Shown: piece by piece, positions 6,903 to 17,283 of the stretch
How positions within the stretch are numbered: position 1 is the first letter of the stretch
Layout of the letters: every line of letters starts with the position of its first letter
Source: Clostridia bacterium
GTDB taxonomy: Bacteria; Bacillota; TC1; UBA5767
Direction: 5' to 3'
Assembly (NCBI GenBank): GCA_030625965.1
Contig: DAOUPV010000012.1
Coordinates: 1-42,777, forward strand
Length of the DNA stretch: 42,777 bases
The notes under the pieces: model-generated
Databases searched by the model: none
The model's input: only the letters and a program-made list of their open reading frames with translations
Told to the model about the DNA's origin: nothing
Program-made: the position numbers and the translations under genes

Positions 6903-8054
6903 ATGGGAAAAGTCAGAATCAGATTAATCATCAGTTTGCTCCTCGTGACCTTGCTGCTGCCTGCAGCAGCGCTGGCCGAAAATGAGATATATGGCGAAGC
7001 GCTTAACGAAGTGGTGCCGGTCCTAACAGAGGCCTCGGCCAAGGGTCGGGTGTTGGAGGTGTTGGAGAGCACGGAGGAAAGCGTCAACAACTACGATATG
7101 GTACGTGAGAAGCTACTGGTGGAGGTTCTGAGCGGACCCTTGAAGGGGGAAATCTTCATAACCGAAAACGTGAAGGATCCCAATCTACCTTACAACATCG
7201 AGGTGGAGAAAGATCAGAAGGTAGTCCTATACCTGGTGCTGGATGATAACGATCAGCTGGTGGAAGGCTACGTGACCGAACGGGCTAGGGATGACATCCT
7301 TCTGGTAATGCTGCTGTTCTTCGTGGGACTGCTGGTGCTGGTTGGGGGCATGAAGGGATTCAGGGCCTTGATTGCGCTGACTCTTACCATGCTGGCTATT
7401 CTGAAGATCCTATTACCGGCGATACTTCGGGGTTACAGTCCAATCCTGGTCTCCATCCTGATTTCCATCGGGGTGATCCTTGTATCCATACCCTTGATCG
7501 CCGGCTGGAACAGGAAGGCCGTGAGCGCTGTGGTGGGCACCTTTTCCGGGGTCCTGATCGCCGGACTGCTGGCCTACATTGTCTCAGTGATGGCCGGTCT
7601 GACCGGCCTCAGTATGGACGAGGCCAGCATGTTAAGCTATATTCCCCAGAACATCGAGTTCAATTTTGTGGGATTGCTGTTCGCGACCAACATCCTAGGC
7701 GCACTGGGCGCGGTCATGGACGTGGCGGTCTCCATCTCCTCGGCCATCTGGGAATTGAAGCAGGTCAATCCGGCTTTGAAGACACAGGAACTCATCCATT
7801 CCGGTATGAACATCGGTCGGGATATTATCGGAACCATGGCCAATACATTGATTCTGGCCTATTCGGGCAGTGGCCTCTATATGCTTTTGTTGTTTATGGC
7901 CTATGACATGCCCTTCTTCGAAATTGTGAACATCGACGCCATGTCCACTGAAATCGTGCGCTCTCTGGCTGGATCCATCGGACTGGTCCTGACCATCCCT
8001 ATTACCGCACTCATGGCTGGCTTGATGTTCGGCAAAGAAAAGATCGGAGGCTAA
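6903..8054 (+). CDS. YibE/F-family membrane protein
   Basis: This 383-residue protein has an N-terminal signal/anchor (residues 1-24, ending in AALA). An extracytoplasmic domain covers about residues 25-135. Six to eight membrane helices follow, with the family hallmarks KGFRALIALTLTMLAI, NIEFNFVGLLFATNILGALGAVMDVAVSISSAIWEL and SGMNIGRDIIGTMANTLILAYSG. ATG 6903 is preferred over 6885 because AAGGAGAAGG sits correctly before it. The biochemical role of YibE/F proteins is not established. It heads a tight cluster with addB starting 2 bases after its stop. Confidence 0.85.
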   Translation: MGKVRIRLIISLLLVTLLLPAAALAENEIYGEALNEVVPVLTEASAKGRVLEVLESTEESVNNYDMVREKLLVEVLSGPLKGEIFITENVKDPNLPYNIEVEKDQKVVLYLVLDDNDQLVEGYVTERARDDILLVMLLFFVGLLVLVGGMKGFRALIALTLTMLAILKILLPAILRGYSPILVSILISIGVILVSIPLIAGWNRKAVSAVVGTFSGVLIAGLLAYIVSVMAGLTGLSMDEASMLSYIPQNIEFNFVGLLFATNILGALGAVMDVAVSISSAIWELKQVNPALKTQELIHSGMNIGRDIIGTMANTLILAYSGSGLYMLLLFMAYDMPFFEIVNIDAMSTEIVRSLAGSIGLVLTIPITALMAGLMFGKEKIGG

Positions 8055-8055
8055 T

Positions 8056-11000
8056 GTGCTAAGCATTGTTACGGGAAGATCCGGCAGCGGCAAGAGCCGC
8101 CTGCTGGTGGACAAAGTACGTGAGCAGATGGCTGACGGCGCAGATGGCGGCAAGATCTATTTCTTGGTGCCGGAACAATATACGCTGCAGTGCGAGAGGG
8201 ACCTGATCGAGGGACTGGGCCTTACCGGGACATTGTCCATTGAGGTTTTATCCATCAGCCGGCTGACCACCAGAGTGCTGGAGGAATGCGGTGGCTTGAC
8301 CAGGCAGCCCATGGACCAGCAGGGTAAGCTGATGCTCATTAGACGGGTCATGATGGATCTAGAGGATTCACTGGCGCATCTGCGCAGCCATTCCGGAGGC
8401 ATGCTCGAAGAAATCGCCGCCCTGATCGAAAACCTGAAGAGAAACGACCTTAATATCGAGGATTTGCTTGCGGCAGCTGAACAGATGAAGGACGAAAGAC
8501 TGCTCAGGAAGCTTAAGGACCTGGAGCAGGTCTATGCCGGCTATCAGCAGGTACTGGCCGAGGGTTATGTAGACCCCGAGGAATCCTACCGGCTCCTGAA
8601 CGAGAAGCTGGAACACAGCAAAGTCTTCCGGGGCCGTAAGATTTACGTAGACGGTTTCACCCAGTTTTCCAGCCAGGGGCTGGGATTGCTGGAGCAGCTG
8701 CTGGTCATGGGCAACGATCTGACCCTGGCCCTGCCCTTTGATGAATGCGTAGCGGAAGGGAGCCTCTTTGCAGCCCAGTCTGGGATCATTGACAGGCTGA
8801 CATCCTTTTGCGGACAGGAGAAGATAAAGCTCATTGGGGAACATCTGGACAAGGTATATCGCCAGGAGGAACTGGCTTTTTTGCAGTGCAATCTATTCTC
8901 CTTTCCCCACGGAGCTTGGGAGAAGGAGCCTGAAAACCTGGAGGTCTTCGAAGCCCGGGACCGAGAGCAGGAATCGCGCTACGTGGCTCACAAGGTCGCC
9001 TGCCAGATCAAGACGGGCGATGTGAGCCCCAGGGACATCACCGTGATGTGCGACAAGCTGGACGACTATTACGAGCCGCTGGCCCGTTGGTTCTCGGCTT
9101 ACGGCATCCCGGTCCATTTCGACCACAAGATAAGCCTCTACCAGGATCAGTTCATCGCCCATGTGCTGCGCTCACTTAAGCTGATCGGTTCATTTTATTC
9201 CCAGTCCCAGTGGCGCCAATACCTGTCCAGCGGCTATGTGACAGATGACTTGGCTTTGCGGGAGGAATTGGAGAATGCGGTCATGCGGATGGGCCTTACG
9301 CGGGGTGCTTTGCGGGAGTATCTTAGTGGCAACGACTGTATGCAGCCACTCTGCCGGTTGGAGGACAAGCTGAAGGAAGCGGAAAAGGTCGAGGACATGG
9401 TGTTGGCCTTGTACCGCTACTTGGAGGAGCAGGGCGCCTTTACGCGTCTTACCGAGGAACGGGAGGCGCATCTTGAGCGCCGGGATTTCCAACTGGCCGC
9501 TCGTTCGGCCCAGGTCTATGGATTGCTGATTTCAGTTTTGGAACAGATGGTTTCCCTGATGGGTAAGGAGACGCTTACTCTGGATGAGTTTCTGGAGCTT
9601 ATGGAGACAGGTCTTGGGGGCAAGCAGCTGGGCGAGATCCCCAGTGGCATAGACCAGGTTCTGGTGGGCTCGCTGGCCCGGTCCAAGAGCCATGATATCC
9701 GTTTCTTGTACCTGCTTGGGTTCAATGAGGGGATCATCCCGGCCAATATCCGGGAATCTGCATTGCTGTCCCACCGGGAAGCCGACCGCTTGAAGGAAAA
9801 GGGTCTGGATCTTGGGCTGGACAGCGCCAGTCTGTACCGCAAGGAGAAGATGGATCTCTACCTGGCCATGGCCAAGGCTAACCAGGGTATGTTCATCAGC
9901 TACGCCCGGGCCACCATGCTGGGAGAAGGATTGCAACCGTCCGCTTTGGTACAGCGTTTGAAGAAAATGTATCCGGCGCTGGGTATCCTGGTGCAGCAGG
10001 ATGACGAACTGCTGCCAATCATGCGACGCGGAGGGTGCGTCTGGCCGGCGGACGCCCTGGAGCGCGGTATCGAGGATACGGGTCGCTACCTGCGAGGTGA
10101 GGAGATAACCGAGGAATCCAGACACAACCTGCGAGCCCTCTACCAGGGCGGATTCAAGGATACGCTGGATAACCTGCTTTCCTCTGAGTTTTCAAGGGAA
10201 CCGTCTCTCAGCTTGGGACGCGAGGTTGCGACCGAGCTCTACGGGCCTGCGCCCAGGATGAGCATATCCCGCCTGGAGAAGATGGCGGCCTGTCCATTCT
10301 CCTATTTCGTGGCCAATGGCCTGAAACCGGAGGAACGCAAGGAAGGCGTGGTGGAGAGCAGCGATTTGGGGACTTTCTTCCATGAGAGTTTCTATAACTA
10401 TGCCAAGGCGCTGGCAAAGGACCAGCAGAGCTGGGATCTCGACGAGACGGAGCGAAAGAAACGTATGGAGACAGCCATGGACATGGCTGTCTCCAGCGAT
10501 GAGATGTTGGCCGTTAGGAAGGATCCGTCCTTCTCACGTTACCGCAAGATGGCGGATAACTCGGTGCGACAGATGACCGAACAGCTGCGCCAAGGATCGT
10601 TCGAGCCATCTTTCTTTGAGGTGCGCTTCGGAAGGGATGAGGCCTTACCACCCATCTACCTCCAGGTGGATGAGACGACCACACTGGAGCTGAGGGGCGT
10701 CATAGATAGGGCGGATGTATACCGGGAGGATGATAAGGCCTTCGTGCGACTCATCGACTACAAGTCCGGCAACAAGGATTTCGATTTCGGTCTCTTTTAC
10801 CACGGACTTAGCTTGCAGCTGGCCGTCTACGCCGAGGCTTTGCACAATGCCTCTGAAGCCTTGGGTGTCGAATCGGTGCAAGTGGGAGCGGCGCTCTATT
10901 TCCACATCGATGGCCAACCAGTGACCCTGGAACGTGAGGACGAGGATGAACTCAGAGAGGCGCTACGCAAACGCTTCGCCATGAAGGGTCTTGTCCTGAA

Positions 11001-11370
11001 GGACGTACACCTGGTGGAGAAACTGGACGGTACCGCGTCTGCCAGCCCTACCATGCAGGGTGTGAAGCTGAATAAGGATGGAAGCTTCTCCAAAAACAAG
11101 CATCTTGTGAGTACAGAAGAACTCGCAACCATCTGCCGACATGGCCACAGTAAGGCGGCCGAGTTCGCTGGACGGATCGTAGAGGGCGAGGTCGGTGTGT
11201 CACCCTATCGCTACGGAGCTGAGAAAAGCGCTTGTACCTGGTGCGATTTCCGGTCCATGTGCTTCTACGAGGAAAAACGCATGAATTATCGCAAGCTTGA
11301 GGAATTCAAGGGCAGCAATGCGGGCCAGGATGTACTGGCAAGGCTGGAGGAATCAGATGAATTGGACTAA
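8056..11370 (+). CDS. addB: ATP-dependent helicase/deoxyribonuclease subunit B
   Basis: This 1104-residue protein starts at GTG 8056, behind GGAGG. It is the AddB subunit of the AddAB helicase-nuclease, which processes double-strand breaks to a recombinogenic 3' end at Chi. It has a Walker A GRSGSGKS at 7-14, a RecB-type nuclease motif IDYKSG with Asp901 and Lys903, and four Cys (746, 1060, 1063, 1069) in the arrangement that binds the structural Fe-S cluster of AddB. The length is close to that of B. subtilis AddB (about 1166). It overlaps addA by 14 bases, consistent with translational coupling. Confidence 0.96.
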   Translation: MLSIVTGRSGSGKSRLLVDKVREQMADGADGGKIYFLVPEQYTLQCERDLIEGLGLTGTLSIEVLSISRLTTRVLEECGGLTRQPMDQQGKLMLIRRVMMDLEDSLAHLRSHSGGMLEEIAALIENLKRNDLNIEDLLAAAEQMKDERLLRKLKDLEQVYAGYQQVLAEGYVDPEESYRLLNEKLEHSKVFRGRKIYVDGFTQFSSQGLGLLEQLLVMGNDLTLALPFDECVAEGSLFAAQSGIIDRLTSFCGQEKIKLIGEHLDKVYRQEELAFLQCNLFSFPHGAWEKEPENLEVFEARDREQESRYVAHKVACQIKTGDVSPRDITVMCDKLDDYYEPLARWFSAYGIPVHFDHKISLYQDQFIAHVLRSLKLIGSFYSQSQWRQYLSSGYVTDDLALREELENAVMRMGLTRGALREYLSGNDCMQPLCRLEDKLKEAEKVEDMVLALYRYLEEQGAFTRLTEEREAHLERRDFQLAARSAQVYGLLISVLEQMVSLMGKETLTLDEFLELMETGLGGKQLGEIPSGIDQVLVGSLARSKSHDIRFLYLLGFNEGIIPANIRESALLSHREADRLKEKGLDLGLDSASLYRKEKMDLYLAMAKANQGMFISYARATMLGEGLQPSALVQRLKKMYPALGILVQQDDELLPIMRRGGCVWPADALERGIEDTGRYLRGEEITEESRHNLRALYQGGFKDTLDNLLSSEFSREPSLSLGREVATELYGPAPRMSISRLEKMAACPFSYFVANGLKPEERKEGVVESSDLGTFFHESFYNYAKALAKDQQSWDLDETERKKRMETAMDMAVSSDEMLAVRKDPSFSRYRKMADNSVRQMTEQLRQGSFEPSFFEVRFGRDEALPPIYLQVDETTTLELRGVIDRADVYREDDKAFVRLIDYKSGNKDFDFGLFYHGLSLQLAVYAEALHNASEALGVESVQVGAALYFHIDGQPVTLEREDEDELREALRKRFAMKGLVLKDVHLVEKLDGTASASPTMQGVKLNKDGSFSKNKHLVSTEELATICRHGHSKAAEFAGRIVEGEVGVSPYRYGAEKSACTWCDFRSMCFYEEKRMNYRKLEEFKGSNAGQDVLARLEESDELD

Positions 11371-14300
11371 GGAGCAAAAAGAGGCCATAGAATCTAGAGG
11401 GACGAACCTGCTACTGGCCGCTGCTGCCGGATCGGGCAAGACAGCAGTGCTGGTAGAACGGGTGGTCACCCTGATTCTTGAGGATCAGGTGGACGTGGAA
11501 TCCTTCCTGGTCATGACCTTCACCAAGGCGGCCGCCGCCGAGATGAAGGAAAGAGTTGCCAAGCGTCTGGAAGTGGCGCTCGCGACGGAAGAGGACAAGG
11601 AAGCCATCCGGTTGCAGCTGGATAAGCTGCCGGGTGCCCAGATTTCCACCATCCACTCCTTCTGCGCCAGATTGGTGCGCGCCAGCGGGGCCGTGCTGGA
11701 CATCGATCCGGCCAGCCGCACGCTGGATGCGGAAGAGGAACAGATGATGCTGGAAGAGGAACTGGAGCTGCTCTTCACGAGGCTCTATGCGGAGGAAGGG
11801 GACTGGTTCGCTCCGCTGGCGGAGTCATTCTCCAACACCAGGGGCGATGAGGGTTTCAGGGGCACCGTACTGCGCTTATACGATTTCATGCAGGGTTCTC
11901 CCAATCCCAGGGCCTGGATGGAAAAGGCCTGCGACCATTTCCATGTCAAGGGGGATCTGCTCGACTCAGACTACGTGCACGTCCTTCGGGACGGCGTCCG
12001 GGAGACGTTAGAGGAAGCGACAGATCTGCTGACCCACATGCGGAATTTGGTGGAGGAAGAACTACCATACCTGGCAGGGACGCTAGAAGCGGACAAAGCG
12101 GTCCTGGCGGAACTGGAGCGGACTCTCGACGAGGACTTTCCGTCATTTATGCAACAGGCTGGATCGATATCCTGGGCCAGACAGAAATCCAAGCCCAAGG
12201 ACGTAGAAGTGGACGAACAAGCCAAGGTCGCCCATACGGAAATGAGAAAAACCCTGAAGAAGCTACTGGGTGAGGAGCTGGGTCGTGTGGTACCGTCAAA
12301 TCTGGAACAGCTTAGAAACCAGCTGGATACGACGCATACAAGACTTAGGGACCTGGCCGAGGTGATCTACGCACTCTCGGAACAGCTGGAGGAGCGCAAG
12401 CGCACAGGAAAGCTGCTTACATTCTCGGATCTGGAGCATTATGCGCTGCGGGCCTTGGACAACCAGGCTATCCTGGAAGAAGTACGCGCCCAGTACGAGT
12501 ATGTGTTTGTAGACGAGTATCAGGACACATCGCTGGTACAGGAGGAAATCGTTCGGCGAATCAGCCGGGGCGACAACCTATTCATGGTGGGGGACGTGAA
12601 GCAGAGCATCTACCGTTTTCGCCAAGCTGCACCCGAGGTGTTCCAGCAGAAGAAGCTGGATTACAGAGAACAGGGCGAGGCGGGTCAGCTCATTGACCTG
12701 AACCGAAATTTCCGCTCATCATTGCCGGTGGTGGACTGCGTCAACCATCTGTTCGGGAGCTTGATGACCTTGTCATTGGGTGAGATTGATTACTCCCAAG
12801 GGGAATCCTTGGTCTATGGCGCCAATTTGGATGTCGAAAAGCGGCCGGTATCTTTCCATTTCATAGACAAGAATGCGTTGGACATCCAGGATGAGACCTT
12901 TTATGACCTAGCCTATATGGAACGGGAAGCCAAGGCAGCGGCCGAGCTTCTGAAGCGGGAGAAGGGCAAGGAGTTTTTCGACCACAAGGAGGGATGCGTG
13001 CGCACCATGGACTGGAAGGACATGGTGGTGATCCTTAGGGCCAAGAAGAACTGGGGCGAGAAATACGTCCAGGCATTGCAGCAGGCCCAGGTGCCGGTTT
13101 ATATGGACCGTCCTATGGGCTACTTCGAGTCGGTGGAAATCCGGGTCATGACCGAGATCCTGAACCTGGTGGACAACAAGGAGCAAGACTACGCCTGGAT
13201 CAGCTTTCTCAGATCCCCCATCATCGGGATGAGCGATCACGAGCTGGCGCTACTCTTCGCCGGTAGAGAGAAGAGGAGCATCTGCAGACTGGTCTATGAT
13301 CACCGGGATGATATAAAGATTAAGCGGGCCACTGACCTGGTCGATGCCTGGCAGCTAGACCGAGACCGGATTGATGTGGGCGCCTTAGTGCAGAAGATCC
13401 TGAGGGACGGCCAATGGCTGACCTTGGTGGGGGCTATGGAAGACGCAGCGCAGAGGCGCGCCAACCTGCGACTTTTTCTGGCCAGAGCACAGGATTACGC
13501 CAGGAGATCCTACGGGGGTCTTCGAGGGTTCCTACATCTGTTCGAGCGTATGAAGAGCAAGGAGATGGATCCCGGTGTGGCCATGACCGCCGGGGAGAAG
13601 AGCAACGTGGTACGCATCGTGACCGTACATGGCTCCAAGGGATTGGAATATCCCCTGGTTCTGGTGGGTGGTACAGGCAAGGGATTCAACCTGATGGATA
13701 GCCAGGAAACCCTTCTGATGCACCGTACGCTGGGGCTGGGTCCGGAGGTGGCCAACCTGGATAAGGGTTTCCGTCTTAAAACCAGCGACAAGTATCGCAT
13801 CTCCAGAAAGATGCGCCAAGAGAATCGCTCGGAGGAACTGAGGGTCCTCTATGTGGCGGCGACTAGGGCCAAGAACCGGTTGCTGTTTCTGGGCGGCCTG
13901 AAGCAATCCCAGATGGAGGCTTTGGACAACCCCTACCTGGCACCGCTTAAAAAAGGCAACAGCTACGCCGAATGGGTCTATCCCTTGGTGATGCGCGGGG
14001 AGAGCCCCTACTACTCTGCCTCCATGGTGGACGAGAAAGCGCTGCATAAGGTGAATCAGGTACGTGAAGAGAGCAACCATGTACGTAGGGTGAAGCTCAG
14101 GGAGGAACTGAGCGGGCCTGTGGAAGAGCCAGTCGTCTGGAACCGTTTCGGGGAGAAAGAAGAGGTGCGCTCACTGCTGCCCAGCAAGTTGGGGGTTACC
14201 GATGTTTTCCGCTTGAACCGCCAGGGGCTGGATTCCTACCGCATGGGCAAGAGGTTGGAAACCAGGATTCCTACATTCCTGCAGGAGGAAAAGAAGGATG

Positions 14301-14833
14301 CGGGTACGGCCCGCGGTCTGATCCTGCACCGGGTGATGCAGTCCATAGACCTGGGGAAAGTCGGGTCATTGGAGGATATCCGGATTCAGCTGGACGGTAT
14401 GGTGGAACATGAAATCCTGCTCGCGGAGGAGCGGGACGTTGTGGAGGAGATCAAGGTACTCCGCTTCTTCACCAGTGATTTGGGACAGAGGGTCCTGGGG
14501 GCCAAAAACGTCCAGCGGGAGCTGGCCTTCAACATACGCTACCCGGCCAGTGAGGTCTTCCCGGAAGCCAGACAACACGGTCTTTCGGATGATATCCTGC
14601 TGCAGGGAGTCATGGACCTGGTGGCCGAGGAGGAGGACGGGTTCCTGCTCTTGGACTATAAGACGGACCGGCGGGTGGACGATTTCAACAATCCGGAATC
14701 ACTCGGTTACAGGAAGTACGCTAAGCAGCTGTCACTCTACAAGATGGCGCTGGAGAAACTGGGTGGCAAAAAGGTGAAACTGACGGCGCTCTATCTGTTC
14801 GCCAGTGACGAAGTTAAGGAGATGGAGGTCTGA
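11357..14833 (+). CDS. addA: ATP-dependent helicase/nuclease subunit A
   Basis: This 1158-residue protein is the UvrD-like helicase and nuclease subunit of AddAB. Walker A AAAGSGKT is at 22-29, the Walker B motif VDEYQDTS lies mid-protein, and helicase motifs are present (VGDVKQSIYRFRQA; TVHGSKGLEYPLV; ELRVLYVAATRAKN). A C-terminal RecB-type nuclease domain has LLDYKTD with Asp1100 and Lys1102. ATG 11357 is chosen because GGAGGAATCAG precedes it and because the protein then begins at the family's usual N-terminus. It overlaps addB and is followed by rmuC after one base. Confidence 0.97.
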   Translation: MNWTKEQKEAIESRGTNLLLAAAAGSGKTAVLVERVVTLILEDQVDVESFLVMTFTKAAAAEMKERVAKRLEVALATEEDKEAIRLQLDKLPGAQISTIHSFCARLVRASGAVLDIDPASRTLDAEEEQMMLEEELELLFTRLYAEEGDWFAPLAESFSNTRGDEGFRGTVLRLYDFMQGSPNPRAWMEKACDHFHVKGDLLDSDYVHVLRDGVRETLEEATDLLTHMRNLVEEELPYLAGTLEADKAVLAELERTLDEDFPSFMQQAGSISWARQKSKPKDVEVDEQAKVAHTEMRKTLKKLLGEELGRVVPSNLEQLRNQLDTTHTRLRDLAEVIYALSEQLEERKRTGKLLTFSDLEHYALRALDNQAILEEVRAQYEYVFVDEYQDTSLVQEEIVRRISRGDNLFMVGDVKQSIYRFRQAAPEVFQQKKLDYREQGEAGQLIDLNRNFRSSLPVVDCVNHLFGSLMTLSLGEIDYSQGESLVYGANLDVEKRPVSFHFIDKNALDIQDETFYDLAYMEREAKAAAELLKREKGKEFFDHKEGCVRTMDWKDMVVILRAKKNWGEKYVQALQQAQVPVYMDRPMGYFESVEIRVMTEILNLVDNKEQDYAWISFLRSPIIGMSDHELALLFAGREKRSICRLVYDHRDDIKIKRATDLVDAWQLDRDRIDVGALVQKILRDGQWLTLVGAMEDAAQRRANLRLFLARAQDYARRSYGGLRGFLHLFERMKSKEMDPGVAMTAGEKSNVVRIVTVHGSKGLEYPLVLVGGTGKGFNLMDSQETLLMHRTLGLGPEVANLDKGFRLKTSDKYRISRKMRQENRSEELRVLYVAATRAKNRLLFLGGLKQSQMEALDNPYLAPLKKGNSYAEWVYPLVMRGESPYYSASMVDEKALHKVNQVREESNHVRRVKLREELSGPVEEPVVWNRFGEKEEVRSLLPSKLGVTDVFRLNRQGLDSYRMGKRLETRIPTFLQEEKKDAGTARGLILHRVMQSIDLGKVGSLEDIRIQLDGMVEHEILLAEERDVVEEIKVLRFFTSDLGQRVLGAKNVQRELAFNIRYPASEVFPEARQHGLSDDILLQGVMDLVAEEEDGFLLLDYKTDRRVDDFNNPESLGYRKYAKQLSLYKMALEKLGGKKVKLTALYLFASDEVKEMEV

Positions 14834-14834
14834 T

Positions 14835-16163
14835 ATGGACATATGGATGATGACAGGTCTTGGCCTGCTGGTAGGGCTCGTATTGGGGATCCTGATCCAG
14901 CGTTTCCTTCTAACGGATGGGAATAAGCGCTTTCTTAGAAACGAGCTGGCCAAGAAGGAAAAGAAAGAAGAGACTATGGCGGCCAGGATCTATGAGCTGG
15001 GCGCCAACGCTGCACGATTGGAAGAGGAACTCTCGAACAGTAGGAATAAGCTTAGGGAGAAGGAAGGATTTTTCCAGGACTCTCTGGTGCTGATGGAGGA
15101 CCGCTTCAAGTCACTCAGTGCGGACGTTTTGGAGAAAACCAATGAACGCTTTCTGCAGATAGCCAAGGAGGAGCTCTACTCGCAACGAAAGGACGGGGAC
15201 CGTTCCTTGGAGAAGAAGACCGTGGAGATCGACGCCATGCTGGCGCCTATGAAGGAAAGTTTGAAGAATGTAAGCCAGATGATGCTTGATCTGGAAAAGG
15301 ACCGCATCACGGGCCGGGCCCAGGTGCTGAGCCGCATGCAGGAAGTGAATCAAGCCCAGAACGAACTGAAGAAGGAAACCTCCCAACTGGTGCAGGCGCT
15401 TCGGGCGCCACAGGTGAGGGGTCGTTGGGGAGAAATCCAGCTCCGCCGGGTGGTGGAACTGGCCGGCATGTTGGACCACTGCGATTTCCAGGAGCAGGTT
15501 TCAGTGAATACGGAAAACGGTCGCTTGAGGCCGGACCTGAAGATCTTCCTGCCCGGAGACAAGACCATCGTGGTGGACGCCAAAACACCACTCATGGCTT
15601 ATTTGGAAGCGGTGGAAGCACAGGATCCAGAGCTGCGTGAGCAGAAGCTCAAGGAACATGCGGCTCAGGTCAAGAAACACATCTCTCAACTGTCCCAGAA
15701 ATCCTACTGGCAGCAGTTCGAGGATACGCCCGAATTTGTAGTCATGTTCTTACCGGGAGAACCCTTTTTCTCTGCGGCGTTGGAAAAGGATCCAAGCCTC
15801 ATCGAGTACGGTATGGATCAACAGGTGATCCTGGCTACACCGACCACCTTGATCGCACTCCTGAAGTCAGTATCTTACGGTTGGCAGCAGGATGTGATGA
15901 GCCGCAACGCCCGTGAGATCTCTACTTTGGGTCGCGAACTGTACGACCGGATCAGGGTGTTCGCCGAACATTTCAGGGAACTGGAAAAAGGTCTCAACAG
16001 GAGTGTAACTGCCTACAACAAGGCAGTTCAATCCTTCGATAAGAGGATCCTGCCCTCGGCCAGACGATTTGAAACCTATGGTATAAAACCCAAGAAGGAA
16101 CTAGAGCCGCAGAATATTCTTGAGAAAAGAGCAACCGAGAGGGATGCTAAAAACTTTGATTAG
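14835..16163 (+). CDS. rmuC: DNA recombination protein RmuC
   Basis: This 442-residue protein has an N-terminal membrane anchor (about residues 2-25, MDIWMMTGLGLLVGLVLG). A long charged coiled coil follows to about residue 180. The RmuC domain then contains APQVRGRWGEIQLRRVVELAGM, the GDKTIVVDAKTPL segment and FLPGEPFFSAAL. RmuC is a predicted nuclease-fold protein that limits inversions and repeat-mediated rearrangement; its exact activity is poorly known. ATG 14835 follows GGAGGTCTGAT and overlaps the end of addA closely. It probably belongs to the same transcript as addBA. Confidence 0.93.
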   Translation: MDIWMMTGLGLLVGLVLGILIQRFLLTDGNKRFLRNELAKKEKKEETMAARIYELGANAARLEEELSNSRNKLREKEGFFQDSLVLMEDRFKSLSADVLEKTNERFLQIAKEELYSQRKDGDRSLEKKTVEIDAMLAPMKESLKNVSQMMLDLEKDRITGRAQVLSRMQEVNQAQNELKKETSQLVQALRAPQVRGRWGEIQLRRVVELAGMLDHCDFQEQVSVNTENGRLRPDLKIFLPGDKTIVVDAKTPLMAYLEAVEAQDPELREQKLKEHAAQVKKHISQLSQKSYWQQFEDTPEFVVMFLPGEPFFSAALEKDPSLIEYGMDQQVILATPTTLIALLKSVSYGWQQDVMSRNAREISTLGRELYDRIRVFAEHFRELEKGLNRSVTAYNKAVQSFDKRILPSARRFETYGIKPKKELEPQNILEKRATERDAKNFD

Positions 16164-16211
16164 CAAAATTGTATGGTATGATAGTTACATATGCTTAAGG
16201 AGGGCTGAAAT

Positions 16212-17060
16212 ATGGTACGTATAATTGTGGATTCTGCCAGCGATATGCCGGAGAAATTGCGAAAGAAGCACGATATTCTGATGGTCCCATTGCAAGTGAC
16301 TGTCGGTGAGAAGAGCTTCAGGGATTGGACAGAGCTGAAACCGGGGGAACTCTATGACTGGATAAAGCGCGAACCCATCGTCCCAGTCACCTCACAACCA
16401 GTGACGGCTGATTGGTACGATGTACTGAACGGCTGTAGGGATCGTGGCGAGGATGTTCTGATTATAACCATGTCCTCAGGGCTGTCAGGCACATATTCCG
16501 GGGCCATGCTGGCCATTAAGGAATATCCGGAAATGAACATAGAAGTCTGCGATTGCCGTACGGCATCGTTGGGTAATACCCTGATTGCGATGGAACTGAT
16601 CAAGAAACGTGATGCAGGAGCAAGTCTCGAGGAACTGGCGGAGGAATTCAAACAACTGAATACCCGCATCCATACCTATGTGGTTGTAGGCAACATGGAT
16701 ATGCTAAAACGTGGGGGGCGCATTAGTGCGACCTCAGCCATCTTGGGTAACATGCTGAGCATTAAGCCCATCTTGATAGTCAATGAAGAGGGCAAGCTGG
16801 AGCCGCTGGATAAGGTGCGCGGCTGGAAGAAGGCCCATGCTTTCCTGGCACAGCGTTACCGCGAATTCGCCGAACCGGGGGCGCCTATCGCTTTGGCTCA
16901 TGCGGACAACACAAATGAGATGGACCGCTTGTCGGCCAGTATCATGGGCGAGGCACCCAAAGTGGATATCCTGAAGGTGGAAATCGGGGCGGTCATCGGC
17001 AGCCATGTAGGACCTGGAACGATTGCCATGGTGCTGTTTGAGCGGAAAGATTACGAATAA
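16212..17060 (+). CDS. DegV-family fatty-acid-binding protein
   Basis: This 282-residue protein begins MVRIIVDSASDMPE, the standard DegV opening. Further family motifs are VTSQPVTADWY, SSGLSGTYSGA with the lipid-carboxylate-binding Ser, and GGRISATSAILGNMLSIKPIL. DegV/FakB-type proteins bind a fatty acid and can present it to the kinase FakA. No fakA is in the window. AAGGAGGGCTGAAAT precedes ATG 16212. It lies 48 bases after rmuC and may be either co-transcribed or separately initiated. Confidence 0.93.
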   Translation: MVRIIVDSASDMPEKLRKKHDILMVPLQVTVGEKSFRDWTELKPGELYDWIKREPIVPVTSQPVTADWYDVLNGCRDRGEDVLIITMSSGLSGTYSGAMLAIKEYPEMNIEVCDCRTASLGNTLIAMELIKKRDAGASLEELAEEFKQLNTRIHTYVVVGNMDMLKRGGRISATSAILGNMLSIKPILIVNEEGKLEPLDKVRGWKKAHAFLAQRYREFAEPGAPIALAHADNTNEMDRLSASIMGEAPKVDILKVEIGAVIGSHVGPGTIAMVLFERKDYE

Positions 17061-17072
17061 GAGAAATAAACC

Positions 17073-17208
17073 GATACCCGGCTGAATAAGGCTGGGTATC
17101 GTCATGTCTGTATGAGATAAGGCTGGATTCCAGCGAGGTTTGAAGTCTGTTTGTACTTGAAGGTAACAAGGAGTAGAGTCCTGGAGCTAAAAGCTCCAGG
17201 ACTTTTTT
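17073..17208 (+). terminator. Two successive hairpins; the second is a strong intrinsic terminator
   Basis: The first hairpin, GATACCCGGC / GCTGGGTATC (17073-17100), has no U tract. The second is a perfect 12-bp stem, AGTCCTGGAGCT / AGCTCCAGGACT (17177-17203), with a 3-base loop and T5. It ends the yibE/F to degV cluster. Confidence 0.88.
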
Positions 17209-17254
17209 GCGAGCGAATAGGCCGGTGGTTATGGGTTCACCCTTGATAGACCGA

Positions 17255-17283
17255 TTGACTATGCTGACTCGATAAAATATAAT
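17255..17283 (+). promoter_or_regulatory. Near-consensus promoter of the nucleoside transporter operon
   Basis: TTGACT (17255-17260) and TATAAT (17278-17283) are separated by 17 bases, close to the sigma-A consensus. It implies a 5' leader of about 220 bases before the first gene. Confidence 0.75.

Noticed and set aside
9532-10125. 197-codon open frame on the minus strand inside addB
   Set aside because: Antisense shadow of a confident gene with high GC at third positions.
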